This document shows positions 8,701 to 17,800 of a stretch of DNA of 38,316 nt, piece after piece. The position numbers and the translations under genes were made by a program. The DNA comes from DASULK01 sp036381835 (lineage in GTDB: Bacteria > Actinomycetota > Actinomycetes > Mycobacteriales > Micromonosporaceae). Numbering within the stretch: the stretch's first letter is position 1; every line of letters starts with the position of its first letter. The notes under the pieces are model-generated. The model did not search any database. It saw only the letters and a program-made list of their open reading frames with translations, and was not told where the DNA came from. The DNA is taken from NCBI GenBank assembly GCA_036381835.1, contig DASVCA010000137.1, positions 1-38,316 on the forward strand, written 5' to 3'.

Positions 8701-11700
8701 GCCGGTGAGGGTGCGGCCCGGACCGATCTCCAGGAACACGTCGACGTCGAGCGCCCGCAGCTGCTGTATCCCCTCGTGGAAACGCACCGGGTGGCGGACG
8801 TGCCGGCACCAGTAGTCGGCGTCGTACTCGTCCGCGCGGGCCAGCCGACCGCTGAGATTGGCCACGATCGGCAACTCGGCCGGGCGGAACGACAGCGGCG
8901 CCAGGGCCGCGCGGAAGTCGGCGAGCATGGGCTCCATCAGCCGGGAGTGGAAGGCATGCGAGACCACCAGCCGGTGGACGGTCACCCCCTCCGCCTTCCG
9001 GGCGGCGGCGAACTCGTCGACCTCCTCCGGAGGACCGGCGACCACGGTCGCCTTCGGGCCGTTCACGGCGGCGATGTCGAGGCCGGTGCCGGCCAACCAG
9101 GCCTCGACCCGCTCGGCTGGCGCGGCGACGGCCAGCATCGCACCGGGCCGCGTGCCCTGCATCAGCCGCGCCCGGTGGCTGATCAGGGTCAGCCCGTCGG
9201 CCAGGCTGAGCACCCCGGCGTGGATCGCGGCCGCGATCTCCCCGACGCTGTGCCCGATCACCGCGGACGCGGTCACCCCCCACGAAGCCCACAAGTCGGC
9301 CAGCGACAGCTCCAAAGCCACCAGGGCGGGCTGCGTGAAGGAGGTCTGGTTGAGCAGCTCGCGGTCCTCGCCGTACCAGATCACGTCCCGTAGGGACACG
9401 CCGAGCTGCGGCGCCAGCAGGCGGTCGCACTCGTCGAACGTCTCCCGGAACACCCGCTCCGACTCGTACAGGTCCCGCGCCATCCCGAAGTACTGGGCGC
9501 CCTGCCCGGCGAACAGGAACGCCACCCTGGGCGGACGGGTACGCCCGGCCCGGCGCGGCGGCTTGCTGAGCGCCTCGCGCAGCTCCGCCACGCTCGCGCC
9601 GAGCACCGCCCGGCGTACGGGCAGATGCGCCCGGCCGGCACCGGCCAGCCCGACGAGCGCCGGCAGATCGTCGTCCGCGCTGGTGGCGAGCCGGTCCTGC
9701 CAGGCCGCGGTCAACCGGGCCAGCCCTTCGTCGTCCGGCGCCGACAGCGGCAGCAGCCACGGCCCCTGGGCGGGGGTCGGCGGCTCGGGCTCGGGCTGTT
9801 GGACCGGCGCCTCAGCGACGACGACGTGTGCGTTGGTGCCGGAGAACCCGAAGCCGGACACGCCGGCGACGCGCGGGCGACCGCCGGCCGCCCGCCACGG
9901 CATCGTCGCGTCGACCACCCGCACGTTCATCTCGCTCCACGGGATCCGCGGGTTCAGCTCAGCGCAGTGCAGGTTCGCCGGCAGGATCCCGTGCCGCAGG
10001 GCGAGCACGGTCTTGATCACCCCGACCATCCCGGCCGCCGACTCGCAGTGGCCGACGTTGCTCTTCACCGAACCCACATGCAGCGGCTCGCCGGGCGGAC
10101 GCCCAGCGCCGAGGACCTCCCAGGCGGCGCCCATCTCGACCGGGTCGCCGAGCGCCGTACCCGTGCCGTGCGCCTCCAGGTAGGAGACGTCGGCCGGGCT
10201 GACCCCGGCGTCGGCGAGCGCCGCGGCCAGCACCTCCCGCTGCGCCGTGCCGTTGGGTGCGGTGAGGCCGGAGGACGCGCCGTCGGAGTTGACCGCGCTG
10301 CCGAGCAGCACCGCGAGGACGCGGTCACCGTCGCGCCGCGCCGCCGACAGTGGCTTGAGGACCAGGACGGCGACCGCCTCGGAGCGGACGAACCCGTCCG
10401 CGGCCGCGGAGAACGTCTTGCACCGGCCGTCCGGCGACAGCATGTGCGCGCGGCTGACAGCGACCGACGCGGCCGGGTCGGCGATCACGTTCACTCCGCC
10501 GACCAGCGCCATCTCGCTCTCGCCGCTGCGCAGCGAACGCACGGCGAGGTGGATCGCCACCAGCGACGACGAGCAGGCCGTGTCCACCGCGAGCGCGGGC
10601 CCGTGCAGACCCAGCAGGTACGCGATGCGGCCGGCGGCCGCGTTGAGCGAGGTTCCGGTACCGAAGTACGCGTCGAGCCCGGCCAGCCCCCCGCGTTCCA
10701 GGATCCGGGCGTAGTCGGAGTTGGAGATGCCGACGAAGACCCCGGTACGGGAGCCGCGCAGGCTCGTGGCATCGATGCCGGCGTCCTCCAGCGCATGCCA
10801 GGCGCACTCCAGCAGCAGCCGGTGCTGCGGGTCGAGGCTGTCCGCCTCACGCGCCGGAATATCGAAGAACCCGGCGTCGAACCGGACGATGTCGCGGAGG
10901 AATCCACCCTGGTCGGTGGTGACGGTGCCGACGCTGACCGGGTCGGGGTCGTGCAGCGCGGCCGCGTCCCAGCGGTCCGGCGGTACCGGACCGACGCCGT
11001 CGCGTCCGTCGAGCAGCAGGCGCCACAGCTCCTCGACCGAGTCGGCGCCGGGGAAGCGGCCGGCCATGCCGACGATCGCGATCGGCTCCACCGGGTCCGC
11101 CACATTGGCGCGTGGCCGAGCCGTGCCGGACTCCGACGCGCCTGGACCGTGCGCAACGGGGACCGGGGGCGCCGCCACGGACCGCCCCGGGTCGACGGTC
11201 GCGGGGGTGGCGACGTCCACCGCGGGCAGGGCGGGCAGCCGGGCCGCCCCGGTGGAGGCGGTCACGGACGGCGTGTGCGGGTTCGTCACCGGCCCGCCGA
11301 GGCGGGTGAGCACGGCTGCGGCGAGGTCGGCGACCGTGGGGTGGTCGAACACGTCGGCGGACAGCAGCCGCACCCCCAACCGGGTGCCCAGCGCCTCGAC
11401 GAGGTCGGCCACCATCATCGAGTCGAGTCCGAGGTCGAACAGTCCCTGGTCGTCGCGGATGGCGTCGCGGTCCGGGTAGCCGAGCACCCGGGCCACCTCC
11501 TGCGCCACCACCTCACGCGCCGCAGCCGGGCGGGCCTTCTCCGGCAGCCCCAGCAGCCGGTCGCGGTCCGGGGCCGCGCCGGCCGGATCGGTGCCCTCGC
11601 CCGGTCCGCCGTCCGCGTCGGCCGCGACGGCCGCGGAAGCGGTGACGTCCACCAGGGACCGGAACACCGCGCGTTCCCGCCGGGCCGACATGGTGGCGAC

Positions 11701-14700
11701 GAAACGCGGCCACCGCACCGGGCAGCAGACGAGCACCGCCTCGGCGCCGGGCGCCCGGTCGGTGAGGGCCGCGCAACCGGTGGCCGCGCTGATCCCATCG
11801 ACACCGCCCCGGGCGAGGTCGGCGAGGGCCGCCTCGTCGACCATGCCGTCGACCGCCCACGGCCCGTACGCGACGCTGGTTGCGGGCAGCCCATGGGCGA
11901 CGCGGTGGCCGGCGATCAGATCCAGTCCGCCGTTGGCCGCCGCGTACCCGCCGTAACCCTGCGTGCCCCACAGTGCCGACACCGACGAGGTCAGGACGAA
12001 GAAGTCCAGCGGCCGGTCGCGTACCAGCAGGTGCAGCCACCAGGCGCCGGCGAACTTCGCGGCCAGCGCGGAAGTGAACCGTGCCTCGTCCATCTCGGAC
12101 AGCGCGGCGCGGGCCAGGGTGCCGGCCGCGTGGACGACGCCGCGCAGCGGCGGCTCGTCCCCGGCGCTGTCGAGGACGGCGGCGAGCGCCGCGGCGTCGG
12201 CGCAGTCGGCGCTCTCGTACCGCACGTCCACGCCGTCGCCGCGCAGACGCGCGAGCAGTTCCACGGCGGCGGACGGAAGTTCGTGTTCGGCGCGGCGGCC
12301 CACCAGGAGCAGGTGGCGGGCACCCCGCGCGGCGAGGTCGGCGACGATCGCCCGCCCGATTGCGCCGAGACCGCCGGTGACCAGGTAACGCGCGTCCGAG
12401 CGGATCGTGAGGGTCGTCTCGTATCCGGCGGGGACGCGGCGCAGCCGGGCCGCGTACAGCCGCCCCTCACGCACGGCGAGCAGGTCCTCCCCGGGCAGGC
12501 CGTCGAGTCCGCGCAGCGCGGCCCGCAGGTCCGCCGGACCGACTTTGGTGGGCAGGTCGAGCACGCCGCCCCAGGTGGCGTACTCGAGCCCGAGCACCGG
12601 TGCCAGCCCGTGCAGCAGCCCGTGGACGGTCGCCGGGACCACGTCGGACGGGCCCACCCGGCGGGCACCCCGGGTCAGCAGAACCACCCGGTGACCGGGC
12701 GGCGCCGAGCGGACGGCGCTGGTCACGCTCGCGCACAGCGCCGCGCCGACGGTCAGCGCGTCACCGCTCAGGTCGGCGGGAAGCGCGTGGGCTGCCGGAG
12801 CCAGCACGAGGATCGCCCGCTCCCCCGCCGGACGCGACCGCCAGAACGCGGCCCACTCCTCGTCGCGGGTCGGCAGCCGCCCGGCCGCGCCGGCAGCCCC
12901 CGGTGCGGGCAGCAGAACCGGGTCTCTGCCGTCCGCCGCCTCGGCCAGACGGCGCAGCAGGTCGGGGTCGTCACCGGCCAGGACGAGCGTGGCGTCGCTG
13001 CTTGCGGCACCGGACAGCGGCTCCCAGCCGACCTCGTAGAGGGGCTGATCGGTGCCCGCTGCGGCGGGGGCCGTTACGGCGGCGTCCGCTGCGGCGGGGG
13101 CCGTCGGCTGCGGGACGTCCACGTCGGGGGCGAACCGCTGCCGCTGCCACGGGTAGTGCGGCAACTCGACGACCTGGCGCGGCAGGTCGAACGGCGACGG
13201 GTCGCCGTCGCCTTCGCCGACCGTCACCGCCGGGGACGGCGCCCCCACAGCGAGCGCCTCCAGCGCGGCGCGTGCGGCCACCGGGTCGGTGGCCGCCACC
13301 CGCGCGCGCCACCGGTGCCGCACCCGGCCCGCCGACGCGGTGTACGCGAAGGCGGCGTACCGCTCCGGCTCCAGGTCGGCAAGCCGCCGGGCGAACCGGG
13401 CCGCCAACTCCCGCAACTGCTCCGGAGTCCGGGCGGACAGCTCGAAGCCGGGCACGTCCACCTGCACCGGGGACGGTGCGCTGACCCCGGCCGACTCCGG
13501 CGTGCCGAGAATGACGTGCGCGTTGGTGCCGCTCATGCCGAACGAGCTGACCCCGGCATGCCGCCCGCTCGCCGGTGTCGTCCACGGCGCGAGCCGGGTG
13601 GGCAGCCGGATCGCCGTGCCGGAGAGGTCGATACGCGGGTTCAGGGTGGTGAAGTGAACCAGCGGCGGCACCGCGCCGTGCCGCAGCGACAGGATCGCCT
13701 TGACGACACCGGTCAACCCCGCGGCCGCCTCGAGGTGGCCCACATTCGTCTTCGCCGCGCCGACGTAGAGCGGGTCGTCGGGCCCCTTGGGCTCGCCGAG
13801 CGCGGTCACCACGGCCGCCATCTCGATCGGATCGCCGAGCGAGGTACCCGTCCCATGGGTCTCGATCAGTCCGATGTCGGCCGGTGTCAGCTCCGCGTCC
13901 GCCAAGGCGGCCCGGATCAGCGCCACCTGTGACAGCACGTTCGGCGCGGTGAACCCGGCCGAGCGTCCGTCCTGGTTCAACGCCGAACCCTTGACTACCG
14001 CGTACACGGTGTCGTTGTCGCGCACCGCGGCGTCCAGGCGCTTGAGCACGAGCACGACGCAGCCCTCACCGCGGGTGAAACCGTTGGCGCGGGCGTCGAA
14101 GGCCTTGCACAGGCCGTCCGGGGCGAGCGCGCCCATCTCGCGGCTCAGCAGCCGGGTGGAGCGGGGGGACAGGATCAGGTTGACCCCGGCCGCCAGGGCC
14201 ACGTCGCATTCCCCCCGGCGGAGTGCCGTGGCGGCCTGGTGCAGTGCCACCAGCGACGACGAGCACGCCGTGTCGACGGCGACCGCCGGACCGGTCAGGC
14301 CCAACGCGTACGCCACCCGCCCGGCCGCGAAACAGTGCCCGTTGCCGGTCGCCCAGTACGCGTCGGCGGTGCGCGGCTCCCAGTCGCGATAGTCCTGGTG
14401 GGTGATACCGAGGTACAAGCCCGCCCGCTGTCCGGCGAGGCGGTCCGGCGGCAGGGCGGCCTGCTCCAGCGCCTCCACGCAGACCTCCAGCAGCAGCCGC
14501 TGCTGCGGGTCCATCGCCCGTGCCTCCCGGGGGCTGATGCCGAAGAAGGCCGCGTCGAAGGTCAGCGCCTCGTCGAGGAACCCCCCGCGGCGAGGCAGGG
14601 ACTGCCACTGCTCGGTGAACGGCGCCATCCGGTTCGGCGGCATCGGCCGGACCAGGTCGCGCCCCTCCGCCAGGGCGGCCCAGTACGCGTCCGGGGTGTC

Positions 14701-14859
14701 GATACCGCCGGGCAGGCGCAGGCCGACGCCGACCACGGCGATCGGCGCGCGGCCGGCCTGCTCCGCCAGTTGGGCCTTCAGTTTCCTGATCGTGTCCAGG
14801 GCACGGGACAGCGGAGTCGCCGTGCCGCCTGGCGTGGCTGCGTTGGGTGTCGTCGTCAC
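5740..14859 (-). CDS. PKS B: bimodular type I PKS, KS-(no AT)-KR-ACP-KS-AT-DH-KR-ACP
   Basis: 3039 residues. An N-terminal coil (ALDTIRKLKAQLAEQ) is a docking helix. Module 1: KS 38-460 (VDTACSSSL, Cys199; ETHGTGT; KTNVGH), a KS-side linker running straight into the post-AT motif LPHYPWQRQRF with no AT between, KR with TGGLGAIG (Thr828) and Tyr972, and ACP (LGLDSMM, Ser1147). The KR has Trp eight residues before Tyr972 and no LDD motif, which suggests A-type stereochemistry. Module 2: KS 1260-1690 (Cys1429), AT 1780-2090 (GHSVGE, Ser1871; SHAFHS points to malonyl-CoA), DH with an intact HxxxGxxxxP (His2174) and Asp2337, KR (TGGLGALG, Tyr2770; Asp kept in the LDD region, B-like), and ACP (LGVDSVM, Ser2943). 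An acidic C-terminal tail (SLDDLVAAAREDLALDV) may dock to a following PKS. No thioesterase. It overlaps the PKS A gene by 4 bp. Confidence 0.95.
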   Translation of the reverse strand: MTTTPNAATPGGTATPLSRALDTIRKLKAQLAEQAGRAPIAVVGVGLRLPGGIDTPDAYWAALAEGRDLVRPMPPNRMAPFTEQWQSLPRRGGFLDEALTFDAAFFGISPREARAMDPQQRLLLEVCVEALEQAALPPDRLAGQRAGLYLGITHQDYRDWEPRTADAYWATGNGHCFAAGRVAYALGLTGPAVAVDTACSSSLVALHQAATALRRGECDVALAAGVNLILSPRSTRLLSREMGALAPDGLCKAFDARANGFTRGEGCVVLVLKRLDAAVRDNDTVYAVVKGSALNQDGRSAGFTAPNVLSQVALIRAALADAELTPADIGLIETHGTGTSLGDPIEMAAVVTALGEPKGPDDPLYVGAAKTNVGHLEAAAGLTGVVKAILSLRHGAVPPLVHFTTLNPRIDLSGTAIRLPTRLAPWTTPASGRHAGVSSFGMSGTNAHVILGTPESAGVSAPSPVQVDVPGFELSARTPEQLRELAARFARRLADLEPERYAAFAYTASAGRVRHRWRARVAATDPVAARAALEALAVGAPSPAVTVGEGDGDPSPFDLPRQVVELPHYPWQRQRFAPDVDVPQPTAPAAADAAVTAPAAAGTDQPLYEVGWEPLSGAASSDATLVLAGDDPDLLRRLAEAADGRDPVLLPAPGAAGAAGRLPTRDEEWAAFWRSRPAGERAILVLAPAAHALPADLSGDALTVGAALCASVTSAVRSAPPGHRVVLLTRGARRVGPSDVVPATVHGLLHGLAPVLGLEYATWGGVLDLPTKVGPADLRAALRGLDGLPGEDLLAVREGRLYAARLRRVPAGYETTLTIRSDARYLVTGGLGAIGRAIVADLAARGARHLLLVGRRAEHELPSAAVELLARLRGDGVDVRYESADCADAAALAAVLDSAGDEPPLRGVVHAAGTLARAALSEMDEARFTSALAAKFAGAWWLHLLVRDRPLDFFVLTSSVSALWGTQGYGGYAAANGGLDLIAGHRVAHGLPATSVAYGPWAVDGMVDEAALADLARGGVDGISAATGCAALTDRAPGAEAVLVCCPVRWPRFVATMSARRERAVFRSLVDVTASAAVAADADGGPGEGTDPAGAAPDRDRLLGLPEKARPAAAREVVAQEVARVLGYPDRDAIRDDQGLFDLGLDSMMVADLVEALGTRLGVRLLSADVFDHPTVADLAAAVLTRLGGPVTNPHTPSVTASTGAARLPALPAVDVATPATVDPGRSVAAPPVPVAHGPGASESGTARPRANVADPVEPIAIVGMAGRFPGADSVEELWRLLLDGRDGVGPVPPDRWDAAALHDPDPVSVGTVTTDQGGFLRDIVRFDAGFFDIPAREADSLDPQHRLLLECAWHALEDAGIDATSLRGSRTGVFVGISNSDYARILERGGLAGLDAYFGTGTSLNAAAGRIAYLLGLHGPALAVDTACSSSLVAIHLAVRSLRSGESEMALVGGVNVIADPAASVAVSRAHMLSPDGRCKTFSAAADGFVRSEAVAVLVLKPLSAARRDGDRVLAVLLGSAVNSDGASSGLTAPNGTAQREVLAAALADAGVSPADVSYLEAHGTGTALGDPVEMGAAWEVLGAGRPPGEPLHVGSVKSNVGHCESAAGMVGVIKTVLALRHGILPANLHCAELNPRIPWSEMNVRVVDATMPWRAAGGRPRVAGVSGFGFSGTNAHVVVAEAPVQQPEPEPPTPAQGPWLLPLSAPDDEGLARLTAAWQDRLATSADDDLPALVGLAGAGRAHLPVRRAVLGASVAELREALSKPPRRAGRTRPPRVAFLFAGQGAQYFGMARDLYESERVFRETFDECDRLLAPQLGVSLRDVIWYGEDRELLNQTSFTQPALVALELSLADLWASWGVTASAVIGHSVGEIAAAIHAGVLSLADGLTLISHRARLMQGTRPGAMLAVAAPAERVEAWLAGTGLDIAAVNGPKATVVAGPPEEVDEFAAARKAEGVTVHRLVVSHAFHSRLMEPMLADFRAALAPLSFRPAELPIVANLSGRLARADEYDADYWCRHVRHPVRFHEGIQQLRALDVDVFLEIGPGRTLTGLVTAAGAVPAGGAVASLRRGVADRRSLLEAVHDLYEQGQRIRWEAVQPRVVGRPDQSGAPRYPFADTRYWARVPDGSRRDRSAGDRPAVPHWGRELRSPALSGRVFEFPRSARFPAYLTDHRLYGTVVTPAASHLSTMLSALGPDGSPLTLVDLVCPRALVIRDDERYDVQLTVDGQGDRLAVQSLLDPDRGLWQEHLSARLRRDAAGVDPAVPDREAFIARARRHITGADFYGYFRALGYTLGPSFRWIADVWLDGDEALVRYAPPTVPDDPRDYEVYPGLIDSCFQSIAGFLVDDAERTEEEPSLAIPFSASVLRFVARPAPGAEVWGHVRVRSADPLPGGRLRVHAADLHMFTDDGRTVLAAEDFRVRHAPRDLLVRSLREQSAGLYELTWVPGGADAPVAAGADGYRVALLAPADGAADVFADAVRAAGHTAAADPAAADLVLDLRFCELSADVELREAVLALADSVREAPPHVPYAVVAPDGPPVAPVREALWGLLAAVEAEEPRRRLLRVQWAGGGGRAAASLVRVLTDTLRTGVPETRLRVDGDRVEVARLTVRPQTAVGRCPDGVLVTGGLGALGLSVARLLAAGGVRSITLMGRSAPDAYATEVIDRLTADGVRVAVVHGDVRDPVACAAAVAAATAQGPLRAVFHLAGTTADGAFATLTPEAFDAVLSGKAHGARTLAEALRGHDVEAFVLFSSVSSVLGAVGQANYAAANGYLNGLAMALRAEGVPATAVCWGPWEPDGKGGLAATEVVRSAAARLGVRALTDAEAGPLLFAAMAAGTAGLVAVAVDLARFAAAAAGHPRAALVSGLVAAPVDGAGEGAAADGGRQPAPGWLRERLNGVSAAERHDQLRAAISALVAEALGERGSIDETRGFADLGVDSVMAIDLRARLSHALGTDLPATVALDNPTVLAMTSFVEGRVFGLDAPVVTAGAGNVPASGGERSKSSPVEWDQEVDPAALSLDDLVAAAREDLALDV
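13056..13104. repeat. Two 19-bp direct repeats, 30-bp period, inside PKS B
   Basis: The same 19 bases begin at 13056 and at 13086. They encode the repeated peptide TAPAAA in the Ala/Pro linker between the post-AT motif and the KR structural half of module 1. This is probably a small slippage or duplication in a flexible linker next to the place where an AT domain would normally sit. Confidence 0.7.
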
Positions 14860-17800
14860 AGCAGCTCGCTTCCATCGGATGACTGGTCGGGTTGCCCGGC
14901 GACGGTCTCCGCACCCAGCCGTTCACACAGCGCGGAGGTCAGCGCGCCGCACGTGCCGTAGGTCCACAGCAGTGTCGGGGAGAGCCGGAGGTTGAACGCG
15001 GCTTCGAGCCGGTTGCGCAGTTCCAACCCCATGAGGGAGTCCAGACCCAGCGCCTTGAGCGGGGTGTCCCGCTCGATGCCCGCCGGCTCGATCCGCAACA
15101 CCCGGCCGGCGACCTCACGCACCTTGCCCTCCACGAGCGCGGTACGGGCGTCGCCGACGGCCGCGCGCAGCTCCTGCAGGAACTGGCCGCCGTCACCGGG
15201 CCCGCCGCCCGACCCACCGCCGTGGCGCAGTTCCCGCCAGCTCGGCAGCGCCGCGGTGTCCGGGTACGCGTCGAACCAGCGCCGCAGGTCCAGCGGCACG
15301 TAGCCGACGACGGACGGCGCGCCGTCGGTGAGGAACCGGCTGAGAGCGGCCCACGCTTCGTCCACCCCGAAGCTGCCCATGCCGCGCTCGGCCAGCCGGT
15401 CCCCCCGCAGGTCGTCCTGGGCGGCCAGACCGACCTCGGCGAACGGCCCCCACTGCACCGACAGCGCCGGCCGGCCGCGGTGGCGGCGGGCCTGCGCCAG
15501 CGCGTCCAGGTATGCGTTGCCGGCGGCGTACGCCGCCTGCCCGGCGTTGCCGACCAGCGCCGCCGCCGAGGAGAACAGCACGAACAGGTCGAGCGGGTCG
15601 TCGTCGGTGAGCTCGTCGAGGTGCCGCGCGCCGTCCACCTTCGGCCCGACGACCCGTCCGATCTGCTCCGGCCGCAGGTTGGCGATCGTCGCGTCGTCGA
15701 GCAGACCGGCGGCGTGCACCACTCCGCGCACCGGTGGAAGACCGGCGCGGATGTCTGCCAGCGCCCCGGCCACCGCGTCACGGTCGGTCACGTCGACCTG
15801 GTAGACGCGTACCGGCGTGCCGGCCGCCCGCAGGGCGTCGATGCGGGCCTGGGCATCGGGCTTGGGGGCCGATCGGCCCAGCAGCGCCAGGGCCCCGCCG
15901 CCGCGGGCCGCGACGAACTCCGCCAGGGACAGGCCGAGGGCACCCAGGCCGCCGGTCACCACGTACGTGCCGTCGGAGCGGAACCGGCCGTCCTGCATCG
16001 GCTCCGGCGCCACCGAATCCACCGTGGCCGGATCGGTGAGGACGAACTTGCCGATGTGGTCGCCGCGCGCCATGGTGCGCATCGCCTCGGCGGCGTCCGC
16101 GAAGCGGTACGGCAGCACCGGCAGCCGCCCGAGTTCACCCGCCTCGACCAGCCGCCAGACCTCGGTGAACAGGCGCGCGAACCGTTCCGGCCGGCGAGCC
16201 ATCAGGCCGGCCAGGTCCACCGCCGCGAGGCTGATGCCCTTGCGGAACGACTCCATCGTGATCGTGCGCCCGGCGTAGATGTCCTTCTTCCCGACCTCCA
16301 CGAACCTGCCGTCCTCGGCCAGCACCTGCAGACCGAGCGTGATCGCGGCGCCGGTCAGCGAGTTGAGGACCACGTCGACGCCGCGTCCGCTGGTGGCCGC
16401 CACGACCTCGCGGGCCCAGGACAGGTCGCGCGAGTCGAAGACGTGCTTGATCCCCAGCTCGCGCAGGTAGGCGCGCTTCGCTTCGCTTCCGGCGGTGGCG
16501 ATGACCTCGGCGCCGAGGTACCGCGCGACGTTGATCGCGGCGAGGCCCAGCCCGCCCGCCGCGGAGTGGATCAGCACGGTCTCGCCCGGCCCCAGCCTCG
16601 CCAACTCGGCCAGCCCGTACCAGGCGGTGGTCGTGACCAGCGGCAGCGCGGCGGCGTCGGCGTCCGACATGTCCGCCGGGACCGGGCGGACGTGGCTGGC
16701 GTCCACGGTGACGTGCGAGGACATGGTGCCGAACACGCACGCCGCCACGCGGTCCCCGATCCGCGGCCCGGGGGTGTCGGGGCCGACTGCGGTCACCCGG
16801 CCCACGCACTCGCCACCCAGCAGGGTCGCGCCGACCGGGTCCGGATAGGTACCCATCGCCTTCATCACATCGATGAAGTTGAGGGCGGTCGCCGTGACCT
16901 CGATCTCCACCTCGCCGGGGCCGGGTAGACGCCGCCGCAGCGGGCGGAACTCGAGACCGTCCCAGCGGCCCGGTCGCGCCGGCACCAGCCGGAACGGCTG
17001 GGCGGGACCCCGCCAGCGCGGCTGCTCCTCCTCGTCCTCCTCGAGCACGCCACCGGCCACGAGCCGGGCGGCGAACCGCTGGTCGCCGCGCAGCACCACC
17101 TGGTCATCCGGTTCACCGGCGGCCACCTCGACGCCGAGCTGGACCAGCCCGTCGCCGGCCGCCACGTCGACCACGGTGGGGGTGAGTTCGGGATGCTCGC
17201 GTCGCAGCACCCGGGTGAAACCCCAGAAGAGCGCGGCGCCCGGGTCGGGCCGCTCCCCGGGCAGTACCGCCTGGGCGCAGGTGGTCACCACGACGATCCG
17301 CGGCGGGGAGGCCAGCGTCAGGCAGGCCCGGACCTGGTCGGCGAGTTCGCCGAGGGCGCGTCGCTGTGCCGCCAGGCCGTCGGCCGCGGTGGGTGCCAGG
17401 AACAGCACATCGGTGAGATCCGGTACGGCGCGCAGCCGGTCGCCGTCGGCGACACCCGGTACGCCGGCGGCGACGAGTACCCCACCGGTGGTGGCTTCGA
17501 CCGCGCGGGCCACCGCGGCGACGTCTCCGCTTCCGCAGACGACGACGCGCCGGGTGGCCGGGGTGGCGGCGTCGACGTCCCGCCGCGGGGCGGGCCGGAA
17601 CCGCAGCCGGTACAGCCGGCCGGCGTCAGGGTCGACGTCGCCGGCGGTGTCCAGTTCCCGCAGGGCGAGTCCGACCATGCCGAGCACCGGTCGGCGCTCG
17701 GCGTCGAACAGCGTGACGTCCACCCGCCCGTCGGCGCGACGGGTCGCCGCGGACCAGCCCGCGGTGAGCGGCTCCGCGAGGTCGTCGTAGACCTCCACCC

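Noticed and set aside
6655..9393. Second long plus-strand frame opposite PKS B
   Set aside because: Same composition artefact; no motifs, no RBS, fully antisense to AT-DH-KR coding sequence.
9625..13932. Very long open frame (over 1400 codons) on the plus strand opposite PKS B
   Set aside because: Its translation is Arg/Gly/Pro/His-rich with no domain, and it lies antisense to a well-supported PKS. Long antisense frames arise from high third-position GC.
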